Positions 41,463-51,481 of a stretch of 64,000 nt of DNA are shown piece after piece (position 1 is the stretch's first letter; each line of letters begins with the position of its first letter). The stretch covers positions 1 to 64,000 of the forward strand of contig CAJUOQ010000005.1 in NCBI GenBank assembly GCA_910588235.1. The letters are read 5' to 3'. The position numbers and the translations under genes were made by a program. The notes beneath the pieces are model-generated. The model was not told where the DNA came from, searched no databases, and saw only the letters and a list, made by a program, of their open reading frames with translations. This DNA is from an uncultured Atopostipes sp. GTDB lineage: Bacteria; Bacillota; Bacilli; Lactobacillales; Carnobacteriaceae_A.

Positions 41463-42415
41463 ATTTAATCGGGGTATTACAATTATTAGTTACAAGTTCC
41501 TTAATGTATTCTGCTCCTTTGATCCTAACAGCAATTGCAGGAGCATTCTCAGAACGAAGTGGTGTCGTCAATATTGGACTCGAAGGAATTATGGTCATGG
41601 GAGCTTTCGGTTCAGCCGTATTTAACCTAGGTTTCTATGATACTTTTGGTAATATGACTCCATGGGTAGCCATGCTATTTGGTGGCTTCATCGGTTTATT
41701 ATTTGCATCGCTTCATGCGGTCGCAACCATTAATTTACGAGCGGATCACATCGTTTCTGGTACGGCTCTTAACTTATTAGCACCTGGGTTGTCCGTGTTT
41801 TTTGTCCGTGTACTTTACGGGAAAGCACAAACAGGACCACTAAGCGAGTCTTTTGGGATTACTTCGATTCCTCTATTAAAAGATATTCCAATCATTGGGG
41901 ACATCTTCTTTACTAACGTTACACCATTGGGGTATATCGGAATCTTTATCGGAATCCTTAGTTGGTTTGTTATATTTAAGACACCATTTGGCTTACGATT
42001 ACGTGCGGTTGGAGAACATCCAGTCGCGGCGGAATCAGTCGGAATCAATGTCTATTTATATAAATATGCAGGTGTTCTGATTTCAGGCTTCTTAGGTGGT
42101 ATGGGAGGCGCGATTCAAGCCCAAGCAATATCAAACGAATTCGGTGTCCTCGTCATTAGTGGACAAGGATTTATGGCGATGGCGGCTATGATTTTTGGTA
42201 AATGGAACCCAATTGGTGTCACGTTTGCAGCGATTTTCTTTGGCTTTGCTCAAAGTTTATCTCGTGTCGGGCATTATATTCCAGTTATTCAAGACATCCC
42301 AACAATTTATCTTCAAATCTTACCATATGTCTTAACCATTGTAGTTTTAGTGGCATTTATTGGTAAATCTGAAGCACCAAAAGCATTGGGTCGTCCATAT
42401 GTAAAAAGTAAATAA
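41459..42415 (+). CDS. Nucleoside ABC transporter permease 2 (NupC/YufQ type)
   Basis: The second permease, 318 residues, with eight or more membrane segments and the conserved ERSGVVNIGLEGIMVMGAF region near the N-terminus plus GGMGGAIQAQAISN in the C-terminal half. It belongs to the BPD_transp_2 family like its partner but is shorter. The ATG at 41459 overlaps the stop of permease 1 and has GGAGGAG in front. The operon ends at the bidirectional terminator 42430-42462. Confidence 0.93.
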   Translation: MNLIGVLQLLVTSSLMYSAPLILTAIAGAFSERSGVVNIGLEGIMVMGAFGSAVFNLGFYDTFGNMTPWVAMLFGGFIGLLFASLHAVATINLRADHIVSGTALNLLAPGLSVFFVRVLYGKAQTGPLSESFGITSIPLLKDIPIIGDIFFTNVTPLGYIGIFIGILSWFVIFKTPFGLRLRAVGEHPVAAESVGINVYLYKYAGVLISGFLGGMGGAIQAQAISNEFGVLVISGQGFMAMAAMIFGKWNPIGVTFAAIFFGFAQSLSRVGHYIPVIQDIPTIYLQILPYVLTIVVLVAFIGKSEAPKALGRPYVKSK

Positions 42416-42429
42416 TTGAGAGAGAATAA

Positions 42430-42462
42430 AAAAAAGAAGCCCTAAGAGGCTTCTTTTTTTAT
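42430..42462. terminator. Terminator shared by the nucleoside transporter and mnmM
   Basis: AAGAAGCC / GGCTTCTT stem with a CTAAGA-type loop and A8/T8 flanks, functional in both directions. Confidence 0.9.
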
Positions 42463-42511
42463 TGGGTATTGATGCATGTAGCTTTTAACTCAAAATGGTC
42501 TTATGAGTAAA

Positions 42512-43075
42512 TTATCTTTTCTCAATAAGGTATAAAAAAGGTGGATTATTTTTTTGATTCACGTATTTATACTCAAGGACTTGATAGGTTTCTTGTGGTA
42601 ATTGAGTGACAAAAGTAGAAACAGCCTCTTTTTCTTCTTGACCACCTTCATGACCAGAATAAATCATGACTGAAACAATTCCACCTTTTCGTAAACGAGT
42701 GAGGCATTGTTCAATCGCAGAGATCGTGGTTTCTGGCTGGGTAATAATTGACTTATCTCCACTAGGTAAGTAGCCAAGATTAAAAGTAGCAGCACTGATA
42801 GTCTCGTCTTCAGCAATATAATGCTGAATATTTTCGTGACCATCTTGGATAAGTTCAGTTTGTGAGGAGAGGTCTGTTAAGAGTAATTTTTCTTTCGTCG
42901 CCTCAATCGCGTCTTTTTGAATATCAAAACCATAAACCTTTCCAAGTTGACCAACTGCTGCAGCCAGCGTTGTGGTATCATTTCCATTTCCAACCGTGGC
43001 ATCGATCACATGGTCTCCTTGAACAATGGATTTTTTCAGTATATCTTGTGAAAATCGTAGCGGTGTTTGTAACAT
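42512..43075 (-). CDS. mnmM: tRNA mnm5s2U34 methyltransferase MnmM (YtqB)
   Basis: SAM-dependent methyltransferase of the YtqB family, shown in Bacillus to complete the wobble-uridine modification mnm5s2U of some tRNAs. The 187 residues have the SAM motif DATVGNGNDTTTLA, the acidic loop VYGFDIQ, and the family-typical NLGYLPSGDKSI and INQKNNPPF-like NQKNNPPFLYLIEK. The function is transferred from the family. ATG 43075 follows AAGGAAA. It is monocistronic and convergent with the nucleoside transporter. Confidence 0.9.
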   Translation of the reverse strand: MLQTPLRFSQDILKKSIVQGDHVIDATVGNGNDTTTLAAAVGQLGKVYGFDIQKDAIEATKEKLLLTDLSSQTELIQDGHENIQHYIAEDETISAATFNLGYLPSGDKSIITQPETTISAIEQCLTRLRKGGIVSVMIYSGHEGGQEEKEAVSTFVTQLPQETYQVLEYKYVNQKNNPPFLYLIEKR

Positions 43076-43214
43076 GTTATTTTCCTTTCTAAATTTAAGG
43101 AGTGAAAACTATTGAATATAGGATACGAATAAAGTTTATCCACTTGTTATATTACAATAAGATAACAAATGAATAAAAACGTGTATATTTTTATTATCTT
43201 TACTCTTTTACTAG

Positions 43215-43220
43215 TATAAT
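43215..43220 (+). promoter_or_regulatory. Candidate -10 of the LysM/GH73 gene
   Basis: A perfect TATAAT about 95 bp before the start, without a convincing -35. The rest of the leader has no other recognisable signal. Confidence 0.4.
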
Positions 43221-43313
43221 ATTAAGTATCAATGTAAACATACGAAATTATTTTACGAAGTATCATTATTTTAGAATATTTGGCTTAAAATAGCCAGGTA
43301 AGGAGCTGTTAAA

Positions 43314-46300
43314 TTGAAAAATTCAACGATACATAGTTCTAAAAAGTATAAATTTATTCCATTGTCTGCGAGCTTGATTGCTAGTGTTTTATTTGCAGTA
43401 AACCCAGAGTATAATGTGGTTGCAGAGGATATTGAAGAAAATGACCATTTACTAGAAATTAAAGCATTACATGAAGAGTACCACTCGTTACTAAATGATG
43501 TAAAAAATACGGATGAAATTGTTACGGAGGATTCTTCTGAGGAAGCAATTGAGGAAGAAACAGATGAAATCCCTGAAGAAGGGACGACTGAGTCAGAAAC
43601 TCCAGAGGTTTCAGATGAAAGTACATTAGTAGCTGATTTTGATGAAATCAATGAAGTTAAAATTTTATTACTTCATGCAATAGAAAAAGCAGGCTCAATA
43701 GATTACGCCCAACAACTCCAAGCAGAGGACTTAACAATTGAAGAACTTGATCAAATCTTTGAGCGCTTAATTGTTGAAAGTATTGAAAATAATGATGCAG
43801 CGGATGCTGCTGACGATGAAGGAGCTGTTGGAAACAACGAACAGCTACCAGAAGGCGAAAAACCAGCAGTAGAACCCGAAGAAGACTTTGAAGAAGCTGA
43901 GGCCGAAGAACACGAAGCGGAAGCTGAAGAAGAGTCTGGAGAGGAATCTGAGCTAGAAAGCTCCAAAGAAGCAATCGATGAAGAGATTATCTCTGAGTCT
44001 GAAGAAGATATCAAAGAAGACAATGAAAAAGAGGAAGTCGCCTCTGAGCCTGAAGAAGATAGTGAAAAAGATGAAGATTCTGAAACGATAACTTCTGAAG
44101 ATGAGATTCCAGAAGAAACTCCAGAAGAGCAAGAACAAAAAACGAATGAAGATGAAGTAGAAGAACCGGAAGCTGTTTCTGAAGCAGACCTAGACGAATC
44201 TGCAGAGATTGAAGATAAAGATTTTGAAGAGAATGAAGAAGAACGTGTAGACGACGAAGCTGATTCTCTAGAAGAAGATCAAGAACAAATGCAAGAAAAA
44301 GAAGACAAAGAAACAGAGACTGAAGATTCAAAAGACGAAGAAGAACAAACCGAAGAAGAAAATCAAGAAAACACAAAAGATACCGGTGACTCTGAAGAAA
44401 AAGAATCTAAAGAAAAATCTGAAGAAACCGAACAAAAATCAGCGGATTCTGAATCTGAAGCGGAATCTGAACAGAAAAAAGAACAAGCAGCTCCAGCCGT
44501 TCAAATGCGAGCAATGAGCGCATCTGCCACTCCAAAAACAGTGACTTATACTGTTCGTTCAGGAGACTCCTTAAATAAAATTGCGAATAGTCATGGAGTA
44601 TCTGTAAATCATTTAGTTTCTTTAAATAATATTGCGGATAAAAATAAAATCCAAGCGGGACAAGTATTATTAATTAGTGGCAGTAAAGAAGATTTAGGAA
44701 ATATAAACCAAAACTTATCAAACAGTGATTTTGTGAATATATTAGGTAAAGAAGCACAAAAAGTAGCTTCAGAGAAAAATCTATATGCTTCGGTCATGGT
44801 TGCACAAGCAGCCTTAGAGTCAGGCTTTGGAAGCAGTGGGTTATCTGCGCCACCAAATCACAACTTGTTTGGAATGAAAGGTTCATATAACGGACAATCA
44901 GTCGCAATGAAAACAAGTGAATACTCATCTTCAGGTGGCTGGGTGACAATTACTGACTACTTTAAAAAATATCCAAGTTATTTAGAGTCATTGTTAGATC
45001 ACGCGAGCTATATTAGAAGAGGGCCATCATGGGATGGAAATTATTACTATGGGGTATGGAAAGAGAATACAAATAGTTATAAAGATGCTACTTCAAGTCT
45101 ACAAGGACGTTATGCGACGGATCCATCTTATGCCAGTAAGTTAAATGAAATTATTTCGAGATATAACTTAACTCGTTTTGATGTACCATTAAGTGATGGG
45201 GAAGTTGTGGTGCCACCAGTCGAAGAAGATGACGTCAAACCTTCTACAGGACAAAATCCTACACCAGCACCAGCACCAAGTAGTTCAACCTATCGAGTCA
45301 AAGCAGGAGATAACCTCACACGTATTGGTCGGATGTATAATATGAGTGTTTCTGAGCTGAAACGACTCAATAACTTAAGTTCAGATACGATCTATGTTGG
45401 ACAAACGTTGAAAGTCAGTGGCCAAAGTTCAACCCCTGCTCCAAAACCAACGACTCCAAGTACTGGTTCAAGTTATACCGTAAAACAAGGTGACAATTTA
45501 TTCCGTATTAGTCGTAATTACAATACAAGTGTTTCTGAATTGAAACGACTCAATAACTTAAGTTCAGATACGATCTATGTTGGACAAACATTGAAAGTGA
45601 ATGGCCAAAGCTCTACGCCTGCTCCAAAACCAGCAACTCCAAATAGTGGTTCGAATTATACAGTCAAAGCAGGTGACACACTTTCACATATCAGTCGTAC
45701 GTATAATACGAGTGTTGCTGAGTTAAAACGACTAAACAATCTAAGTTCAGATACGATTTATGTGGGCCAAACATTGAAAGTAAACGGTCAAGGTTCAACC
45801 TCTACACCAAGCTCAACGCCTTCAAGCGGAAGTTCAAACTATACTGTTAAAGCAGGCGATACATTGTCACATATCAGTCGTGTACACAACACAAGTGTCT
45901 CTGAGTTGAAACGACTAAATAATTTAAGTTCAGACACGATCTATGTGGGACAAGCACTAAAAGTAAATGGCCAAAGTTCAACTTCTGCATCGAACTCAAC
46001 GACACCAAGTGGAAGCTCGAACTATACCGTTAAAGCAGGCGATACGCTGTCACATATCAGTCGTATGTACAACACAAGTGTTTCTGAGTTGAAACGACTA
46101 AATAATTTAAGCTCAGACACGATCTATGTTGGACAAACACTAAAAGTAACTGGTCAAAGTTCAGCTTCTACACCGAGCTCAACGCCTTCAAGCGGAAGTT
46201 CAAACTATACTGTTAAGTCAGGCGATACATTGTCACATATCAGCCGTGTGCACAACACAAGTGTTTCTGAGTTGAAGCGTCTGAATAATTTAAGTTCAGA

Positions 46301-46889
46301 TACGATTTATGTGGGTCAAACATTAAAAGTAAACGGCCAAAGTTCAACTTCTACATCAAACTCAACGTCTTCAAGTGGGAGCTCGAACTACACCGTTAAG
46401 GCAGGCGATACATTGTCACATATCAGTCGCGTGCACAACACAAGTGTTTCCGAATTGAGACGACTAAACAACTTAAGCTCAGATACAATTTATGTCGGGC
46501 AGACATTAAAAGTGACGGGAAGTGCAAAAAATGTTTCGCCGTCGAATAGTCAAAAGAGTACAAGCAATCAGGGAGACCGTTCAACGACCCATATTGTGAA
46601 AACGGGAGACACCCTTTACGGTATTGCGAAGAAATACAATACAACAGTTGCCAATATCGTTTCTTGGAATCATTTAGAAAACGAAGATCTTATCAGTATA
46701 AATCAAACATTAACTGTTAAAAATACAAAGGCACAAACCACTTCACATAATCTAAAAAATTATCAGGTGGCGAGCGGTGATACACTTTCTGGTATTGCGC
46801 GTAAATTTGATACAACGGTTCAAGCGTTAAAAACTAAAAATAATTTAAAAACGGATTTAATATTCGTTGGTCAAACCTTGAAAGTTTAA
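43314..46889 (+). CDS. Large secreted GH73 glucosaminidase with ten LysM domains
   Basis: Exported autolysin of 1191 residues. In order: signal peptide (about 1-38), a 350-residue Glu/Asp/Ser-rich acidic region (about 40-395), LysM 1 (410-453), a GH73 glucosaminidase domain (about 470-622; catalytic-type Glu in AALESGFGSSG), a Pro/Ala linker, seven nearly identical LysM repeats (about 658-1069; GDTLSHISR and LNNLSSDTIYVGQTLKV recur), then two divergent LysM (about 1089-1134 and 1148-1191). It should cut the glycan strand and bind peptidoglycan strongly. TTG 43314 follows AAGGAG. The usual autolysin of this type (AtlA/AcmA-like) is shorter and lacks the acidic region. Confidence 0.93.
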   Translation: MKNSTIHSSKKYKFIPLSASLIASVLFAVNPEYNVVAEDIEENDHLLEIKALHEEYHSLLNDVKNTDEIVTEDSSEEAIEEETDEIPEEGTTESETPEVSDESTLVADFDEINEVKILLLHAIEKAGSIDYAQQLQAEDLTIEELDQIFERLIVESIENNDAADAADDEGAVGNNEQLPEGEKPAVEPEEDFEEAEAEEHEAEAEEESGEESELESSKEAIDEEIISESEEDIKEDNEKEEVASEPEEDSEKDEDSETITSEDEIPEETPEEQEQKTNEDEVEEPEAVSEADLDESAEIEDKDFEENEEERVDDEADSLEEDQEQMQEKEDKETETEDSKDEEEQTEEENQENTKDTGDSEEKESKEKSEETEQKSADSESEAESEQKKEQAAPAVQMRAMSASATPKTVTYTVRSGDSLNKIANSHGVSVNHLVSLNNIADKNKIQAGQVLLISGSKEDLGNINQNLSNSDFVNILGKEAQKVASEKNLYASVMVAQAALESGFGSSGLSAPPNHNLFGMKGSYNGQSVAMKTSEYSSSGGWVTITDYFKKYPSYLESLLDHASYIRRGPSWDGNYYYGVWKENTNSYKDATSSLQGRYATDPSYASKLNEIISRYNLTRFDVPLSDGEVVVPPVEEDDVKPSTGQNPTPAPAPSSSTYRVKAGDNLTRIGRMYNMSVSELKRLNNLSSDTIYVGQTLKVSGQSSTPAPKPTTPSTGSSYTVKQGDNLFRISRNYNTSVSELKRLNNLSSDTIYVGQTLKVNGQSSTPAPKPATPNSGSNYTVKAGDTLSHISRTYNTSVAELKRLNNLSSDTIYVGQTLKVNGQGSTSTPSSTPSSGSSNYTVKAGDTLSHISRVHNTSVSELKRLNNLSSDTIYVGQALKVNGQSSTSASNSTTPSGSSNYTVKAGDTLSHISRMYNTSVSELKRLNNLSSDTIYVGQTLKVTGQSSASTPSSTPSSGSSNYTVKSGDTLSHISRVHNTSVSELKRLNNLSSDTIYVGQTLKVNGQSSTSTSNSTSSSGSSNYTVKAGDTLSHISRVHNTSVSELRRLNNLSSDTIYVGQTLKVTGSAKNVSPSNSQKSTSNQGDRSTTHIVKTGDTLYGIAKKYNTTVANIVSWNHLENEDLISINQTLTVKNTKAQTTSHNLKNYQVASGDTLSGIARKFDTTVQALKTKNNLKTDLIFVGQTLKV
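45285..46520 (+). repeat. Seven LysM-coding tandem repeats
   Basis: Units of about 180-186 bp begin near 45288, 45471, 45654, 45838, 46021, 46205 and 46387. Each encodes a LysM domain plus a Ser/Thr/Pro linker. Third-codon-position differences show they are not perfect copies, but amino acid identity is very high. Confidence 0.9.
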
Positions 46890-46920
46890 AGTGTTTTTAG
46901 TTCAACTAGAAGATTGGTAG

Positions 46921-46948
46921 TTGAATATATTCTTATTTATGCTAAAAT
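46921..46948 (+). promoter_or_regulatory. Promoter of the leuS leader
   Basis: TTGAAT (46921-46926), 16-bp spacer, TAAAAT (46943-46948) with an extended TG at 46940-46941. Confidence 0.6.
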
Positions 46949-46959
46949 ACTCTAAATAC

Positions 46960-47220
46960 TACACAAATAAATAAAAATAAATTTGAAGATTAGGAGTAGT
47001 AAGTGATCTTATTTTTCTCAGAGAATACATGGCTGGTGTGAATGTATAAAAATAATCATTGAACTCACCTAATCATTACTGGAACGGATTTTTCATGAAT
47101 GAAATTTCAGTCGTTATCCGCGTTAAGGACTAGAGGTTAATTATTTTAAAGTAATTAACAAATTAGGTGGTACCGCGGATTATCGCCCTATAGACAATCA
47201 TTGTTTATAGGGCTTTTTTT
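46960..47220 (+). ncRNA. T-box riboswitch (leucine)
   Basis: Untranslated leader that senses uncharged tRNA-Leu and lets transcription pass into leuS. The T-box sequence AGGTGGTACCGCGG is at 47165-47178. A specifier codon CTC (Leu) is suggested at 47064-47066 in the context GAACTCACC. An AGTAGTAAG resembling the AGTA box lies near 46996-47004. The antiterminator competes with the terminator at 47185-47220. The start coordinate is approximate. Confidence 0.9.
47185..47220 (+). terminator. T-box-controlled terminator of leuS leader
   Basis: GCCCTATAGACAA and TTGTTTATAGGGC arms (one mismatch) followed by T7; adjacent to the T-box element. Confidence 0.92.
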
Positions 47221-47240
47221 AATCATAAGGAGGAAAATGA

Positions 47241-49655
47241 ATGAGTTTCAATCATCTAGAAATTGAACAAAAATGGCAAAATTACTGGGAAAATAACCAA
47301 ACATTTAAAACAACTGAAGATGCCGATAAAGAAAACTTCTATGTATTGGATATGTTTCCTTACCCATCAGGACAAGGACTGCACGTAGGCCATCCGTTGG
47401 GCTATACAGCAACAGATATTCTTGCACGAATGAAACGTACCCAAAATTATAATGTGTTACATCCTATGGGGTGGGACGCTTTTGGCTTACCAGCAGAACA
47501 ATATGCTTTAGATACTGGAAATGACCCAGCCGAATTTACAAATAAGAATATCGAAACTTACAAACGCCAAATTACACAACTTGGTTTTAGTTATGACTGG
47601 AGTCGTGAAATTAATACAACCGACCCACAATTTTACAAATGGACGCAATGGATCTTTACAAAACTATATGAAAAAGGTTTAGCTTATCAAGACGAAGTAG
47701 CCGTTAACTGGTGTCCAGCATTGAATACAGTTCTTTCAAACGAAGAAGTCATTGACGGAGTCAGTGAACGTGGAGGACACCCTGTCTATCGTCGTCCAAT
47801 GAAGCAATGGATGCTGAAAATTACGGCTTACGCTGAACGTTTACTTGAAGATTTGGAAGAAGTTGACTGGCCAGAAAGCATTAAAGAAATGCAAAGAAAT
47901 TGGATTGGAAAATCTGAAGGAGCAACGGTAGAATTTCCAGTCATTGATTCAGAACTTGTTTTAGAAGCTTACACAACGCGTCCGGATACTTTATATGGAA
48001 CAACTTATTTAGTGATTGCACCGGAACATGCGTTATTAGATGAGCTTGTTTCTGAAGCGCATAAAGAAGAGATCGATGCCTATGTTAAAGAAGTTGAAAT
48101 GAAGAGTGAACTTGAACGAACTTCATTAAACGATGATAAACATGGGATATTTACAGGCGCTTATGTAGAACATCCAGTGACGGGTGAACAGCTTCCTGTT
48201 TGGGTGGCTGATTATGTAGTGGCTTCATACGGAACAGGAATCGTACTTGCCACACCCGCACATGATGACCGTGACTATAAATTTGCTCAAAAATATGAGC
48301 TACCGATTAAAGCCATTATTGAGCTTCCTGAAGGCCAAGAGTTGCCTTATGACGGCGATGGCAAACATATTGCTTCTGGTTTCTTAGATGGTTTGTATAA
48401 TGAAGAAGCGATTGAGAAAATGAATGATTGGTTAGAAGAAAACAATAAAGGCCATCGTGAAATTAACTACCGTCTCCGAGACTGGGTCTTTTCACGTCAA
48501 CGTTATTGGGGAGAGCCTATTCCTATTATTCATTGGGAAGATGGCACAACTACTGTTGTTCCTGAAGAAGACTTGCCGGTTGAACTTCCTAAAACAGATA
48601 ATATTCATCCATCAGGAACAGGCGAATCTCCTCTTGCTAATATCGAAGAGTGGGTAAACGTTGAAGATCCTGAAACGGGGATGAAAGGAAGACGTGAAAC
48701 GAACACAATGCCTCAATGGGCAGGCAGTTCATGGTACTATCTCCGCTTTATCGATCCTCATAATGATGAGGCTTTGGCTGATCCTAAAAAATTAGAAGAG
48801 TGGTTGCCAACTGACCTTTATGTAGGAGGAGCGGAACATGCGGTTCTTCACTTATTATATGCAAGATTCTGGCATAAATTCCTTTATGATTTAGGCGTCG
48901 TTCCTACAAAAGAACCGTTCCAAAAATTATTTAACCAAGGAATGATTCTTAAAGATGGCGATAAAATGTCTAAATCCCGCGGAAATGTGATCAATCCGGA
49001 TGACATTGTGAATCAATATGGTGCAGATACACTTCGTTTATATGAAATGTTTATGGGACCTTTAGAAGCAGCAAAAGATTGGACCGATGAAGGAGTAGAA
49101 GGAGCTCGTCGTTTCTTAGACCGCGTTTGGCGATTATTTATTGATGAAGAAGGAGAAGTGCGCGATCGAATTACCACTTATAACGATGGCACTTTAGATA
49201 TTGTTTATAACCAAACAGTGAAAAAAGTAACGGATGATTTTGAAGCACTTCAATTCAACACAGCGGTTTCACAGCTTATGGTCTTTATCAATGAAGCTTA
49301 TAAAGCAGAAGGTTTACCGATTGATTATGTGAAAGGCTTTATCCAGATGCTTGCACCTGTTGCACCTCATCTAGGCGAAGAGTTGTGGCAAATGATTACG
49401 AAAAGTGAGGAAAGTATCACTTACGCTGCCTGGCCAACTTATGATGAAGACAAACTCGTCTCAGATGAAATCGAAGTAGTCTTCCAAGTGAACGGAAAAG
49501 TTCGAGGAAAAGCACATGTTTCTCGTTCAATTTCAAAAGAAGAATTAGAAGAAAAAGCTCTTGCTAATGAAAATGTGAATGAACATATTGAGGGCTTAAC
49601 GGTAAGAAAAGTGATCGTTGTCCCAGAAAAATTAGTGAACATTGTGGCTAATTAA
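47241..49655 (+). CDS. leuS: Leucyl-tRNA synthetase
   Basis: Class I aminoacyl-tRNA synthetase charging tRNA-Leu. The 804 residues include the HIGH-type motif as YPSGQGLHVGHPLGY, an inserted editing domain (about 225-415; TTRPDTLYGTTYLV and GTGIVLATPAHDDRD) and the KMSKS motif in GDKMSKSRGNVINPD. ATG 47241 has AAGGAGG upstream. Expression is controlled by the T-box leader immediately in front. A terminator follows. Confidence 0.98.
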   Translation: MSFNHLEIEQKWQNYWENNQTFKTTEDADKENFYVLDMFPYPSGQGLHVGHPLGYTATDILARMKRTQNYNVLHPMGWDAFGLPAEQYALDTGNDPAEFTNKNIETYKRQITQLGFSYDWSREINTTDPQFYKWTQWIFTKLYEKGLAYQDEVAVNWCPALNTVLSNEEVIDGVSERGGHPVYRRPMKQWMLKITAYAERLLEDLEEVDWPESIKEMQRNWIGKSEGATVEFPVIDSELVLEAYTTRPDTLYGTTYLVIAPEHALLDELVSEAHKEEIDAYVKEVEMKSELERTSLNDDKHGIFTGAYVEHPVTGEQLPVWVADYVVASYGTGIVLATPAHDDRDYKFAQKYELPIKAIIELPEGQELPYDGDGKHIASGFLDGLYNEEAIEKMNDWLEENNKGHREINYRLRDWVFSRQRYWGEPIPIIHWEDGTTTVVPEEDLPVELPKTDNIHPSGTGESPLANIEEWVNVEDPETGMKGRRETNTMPQWAGSSWYYLRFIDPHNDEALADPKKLEEWLPTDLYVGGAEHAVLHLLYARFWHKFLYDLGVVPTKEPFQKLFNQGMILKDGDKMSKSRGNVINPDDIVNQYGADTLRLYEMFMGPLEAAKDWTDEGVEGARRFLDRVWRLFIDEEGEVRDRITTYNDGTLDIVYNQTVKKVTDDFEALQFNTAVSQLMVFINEAYKAEGLPIDYVKGFIQMLAPVAPHLGEELWQMITKSEESITYAAWPTYDEDKLVSDEIEVVFQVNGKVRGKAHVSRSISKEELEEKALANENVNEHIEGLTVRKVIVVPEKLVNIVAN

Positions 49656-49743
49656 TCAGTGTTTGAAGAATGTTTAAATGTTTATTAAAGAATTAAGGAT
49701 CCATTGATAAACAAAGCAAAAAACAGTAAAATAGAGGCACATC

Positions 49744-49777
49744 GAAAAAAGAGCGTTCCCGCTCTTTTTTCTTTTTA
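49744..49777 (+). terminator. Terminator of leuS
   Basis: AAAAAAGAGCG and CGCTCTTTTTT arms with a TTCC loop, then more T. Confidence 0.9.
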
Positions 49778-49816
49778 AGTACACAATTTAATGAGTGGCG
49801 AAAGTAGGATTTAATA

Positions 49817-51463
49817 ATGAATAAAGAACAAAATGTTCAAGAAGATAATCGTATGGTAGCGGGCTCTTCTTGGATGAGTTTTGGAAGTTTGTTTTCAAGA
49901 ATTTTAGGTGCCGTTTATATTATCCCGTGGATGATATGGATGGGGACCCCTGAACAAGCCGATGCAGCACATGCATTGTACCAGATTGCTTATACTCCTT
50001 ATGCGTTTTTCTTGGCTTTTGCAACAGCTGGTGTTCCATCAGCAATCTCTAAACAAATTAGTCATTTTAATGCAATTCAAGAGTATGAGATTTCTAAAAA
50101 GATTTATAAACAAGGGCTATTTTTGATGGCCATTACAGGAATTGCATCCGCTCTGTTACTTTACTTTCTAGCGCCCTCGATTGCAGAAAGTAGCGCGATA
50201 GCAAATAAAGATTCAGGAATATTTGTTATCCGTTCTCTTGTCCCTGCCTTATTGATCATCCCATCTCTATCAGTCGTTAGAGGGGTTTTTCAAGGGCATA
50301 ATCGGATGCGTGAACCTGCACTTTCACAAGTCCTTGAACAACTGGCTCGAGTCATATTTATTTTAGGTACAGCTTATATTATCCGACAACTCATGCATGG
50401 CGAAGTGGTAACGGCAGTTGCATTTTCAACCTTTGCAGCATTTATTGGAGCCGTTTTTGCGATTGGTTACTTACTGATTCGGATGAAACAAATACCGACG
50501 GCTTTAAATCGAGAATTTGAAGAAAGTAAAAACCAAGTTTTCGTTTCAACTCCCGATTTATTAAAAGATATTATTAAAACATCCATACCGTTTGTCATTA
50601 TGTCGACGGGGCTTACGATTTTCCAGATGGTGGATCAACAGACTTTTGCGCCGTTAATGCATCTTATTTACCCGACTGTCTCGGATCAAAGCATTCAAAT
50701 TAGCTATGGAATTATCCAAGCGAATGCGCATAAGCTAAGTACAATCATTACCTCATTTGGTTCCGCATTAGCTATTACATCGGTTCCTGTCATGAGTGAT
50801 CTGATTGCTAAAAAACGCTATCGAGATGTTTCTTATCAATTTGAGCAAGCGGTCCAATTATTAATGTTTATTATGATTCCAGCAGTTATTGGAATGTTTG
50901 TAGTAGCTGAACCATTTTATACAATATTCTATTCATTCAATGCCTTTGGAATTCATGTGACGCGAATTTATGCAGTGACAAGTCTGTTTATGGGGTTATT
51001 CTTAGTCCTTGGGAATATCTTACAAGCAGTAAACTTACGTCGTTTAGGTATTTACGCATTAGGTGCGGGGATTCTTGTCAAACTAATCGCCCAACCATTA
51101 TTCCTAAGTTTAATAGGGGAAAGTGGTATGCTGTTTTCAACCATGGCAGGCTTACTTGTCACAATATTCTTCATGTTCCGAGCGATGTATAAAAATATTG
51201 GTTTCTCTATACCTTTTATTTTTAGAAGAGTATTGTTGATATTGTTACTAGCACTGATTATGGGAGTAGTAACCTTTGCTTCCAGCTGGGTATTAGGTTT
51301 GTTTATTGATTATGGCAGTCGTCTACAAGCATTATTCTCGATGCTAATTACTGGTGCTATAGGTGTTGTTGTATATGGTTACTTGACACTTAAGACACGT
51401 CTTGCCGAAAGTGTTATCGGACCACAAGCGAAAAAATTTAGAAATAAATTAGGAATTAAATAA
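49817..51463 (+). CDS. ytgP: Polysaccharide/lipid flippase (YtgP/SpoVB-like, MOP superfamily)
   Basis: Multi-pass membrane protein of 548 residues with about 14 hydrophobic segments, belonging to the polysaccharide transporter branch of the MOP superfamily. The N-terminus SWMSFGSLFSRILGAVYIIPW is typical of YtgP, which in streptococci can serve as a lipid II flippase. Whether it flips lipid II here is inference. ATG 49817 follows AGGA. The pseudouridine synthase gene follows after 18 bp, matching the ytgP-ytzG pair of Bacillus. Confidence 0.88.
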   Translation: MNKEQNVQEDNRMVAGSSWMSFGSLFSRILGAVYIIPWMIWMGTPEQADAAHALYQIAYTPYAFFLAFATAGVPSAISKQISHFNAIQEYEISKKIYKQGLFLMAITGIASALLLYFLAPSIAESSAIANKDSGIFVIRSLVPALLIIPSLSVVRGVFQGHNRMREPALSQVLEQLARVIFILGTAYIIRQLMHGEVVTAVAFSTFAAFIGAVFAIGYLLIRMKQIPTALNREFEESKNQVFVSTPDLLKDIIKTSIPFVIMSTGLTIFQMVDQQTFAPLMHLIYPTVSDQSIQISYGIIQANAHKLSTIITSFGSALAITSVPVMSDLIAKKRYRDVSYQFEQAVQLLMFIMIPAVIGMFVVAEPFYTIFYSFNAFGIHVTRIYAVTSLFMGLFLVLGNILQAVNLRRLGIYALGAGILVKLIAQPLFLSLIGESGMLFSTMAGLLVTIFFMFRAMYKNIGFSIPFIFRRVLLILLLALIMGVVTFASSWVLGLFIDYGSRLQALFSMLITGAIGVVVYGYLTLKTRLAESVIGPQAKKFRNKLGIK

Positions 51464-51481
51464 AAAGCTAGGAGTTAGATA

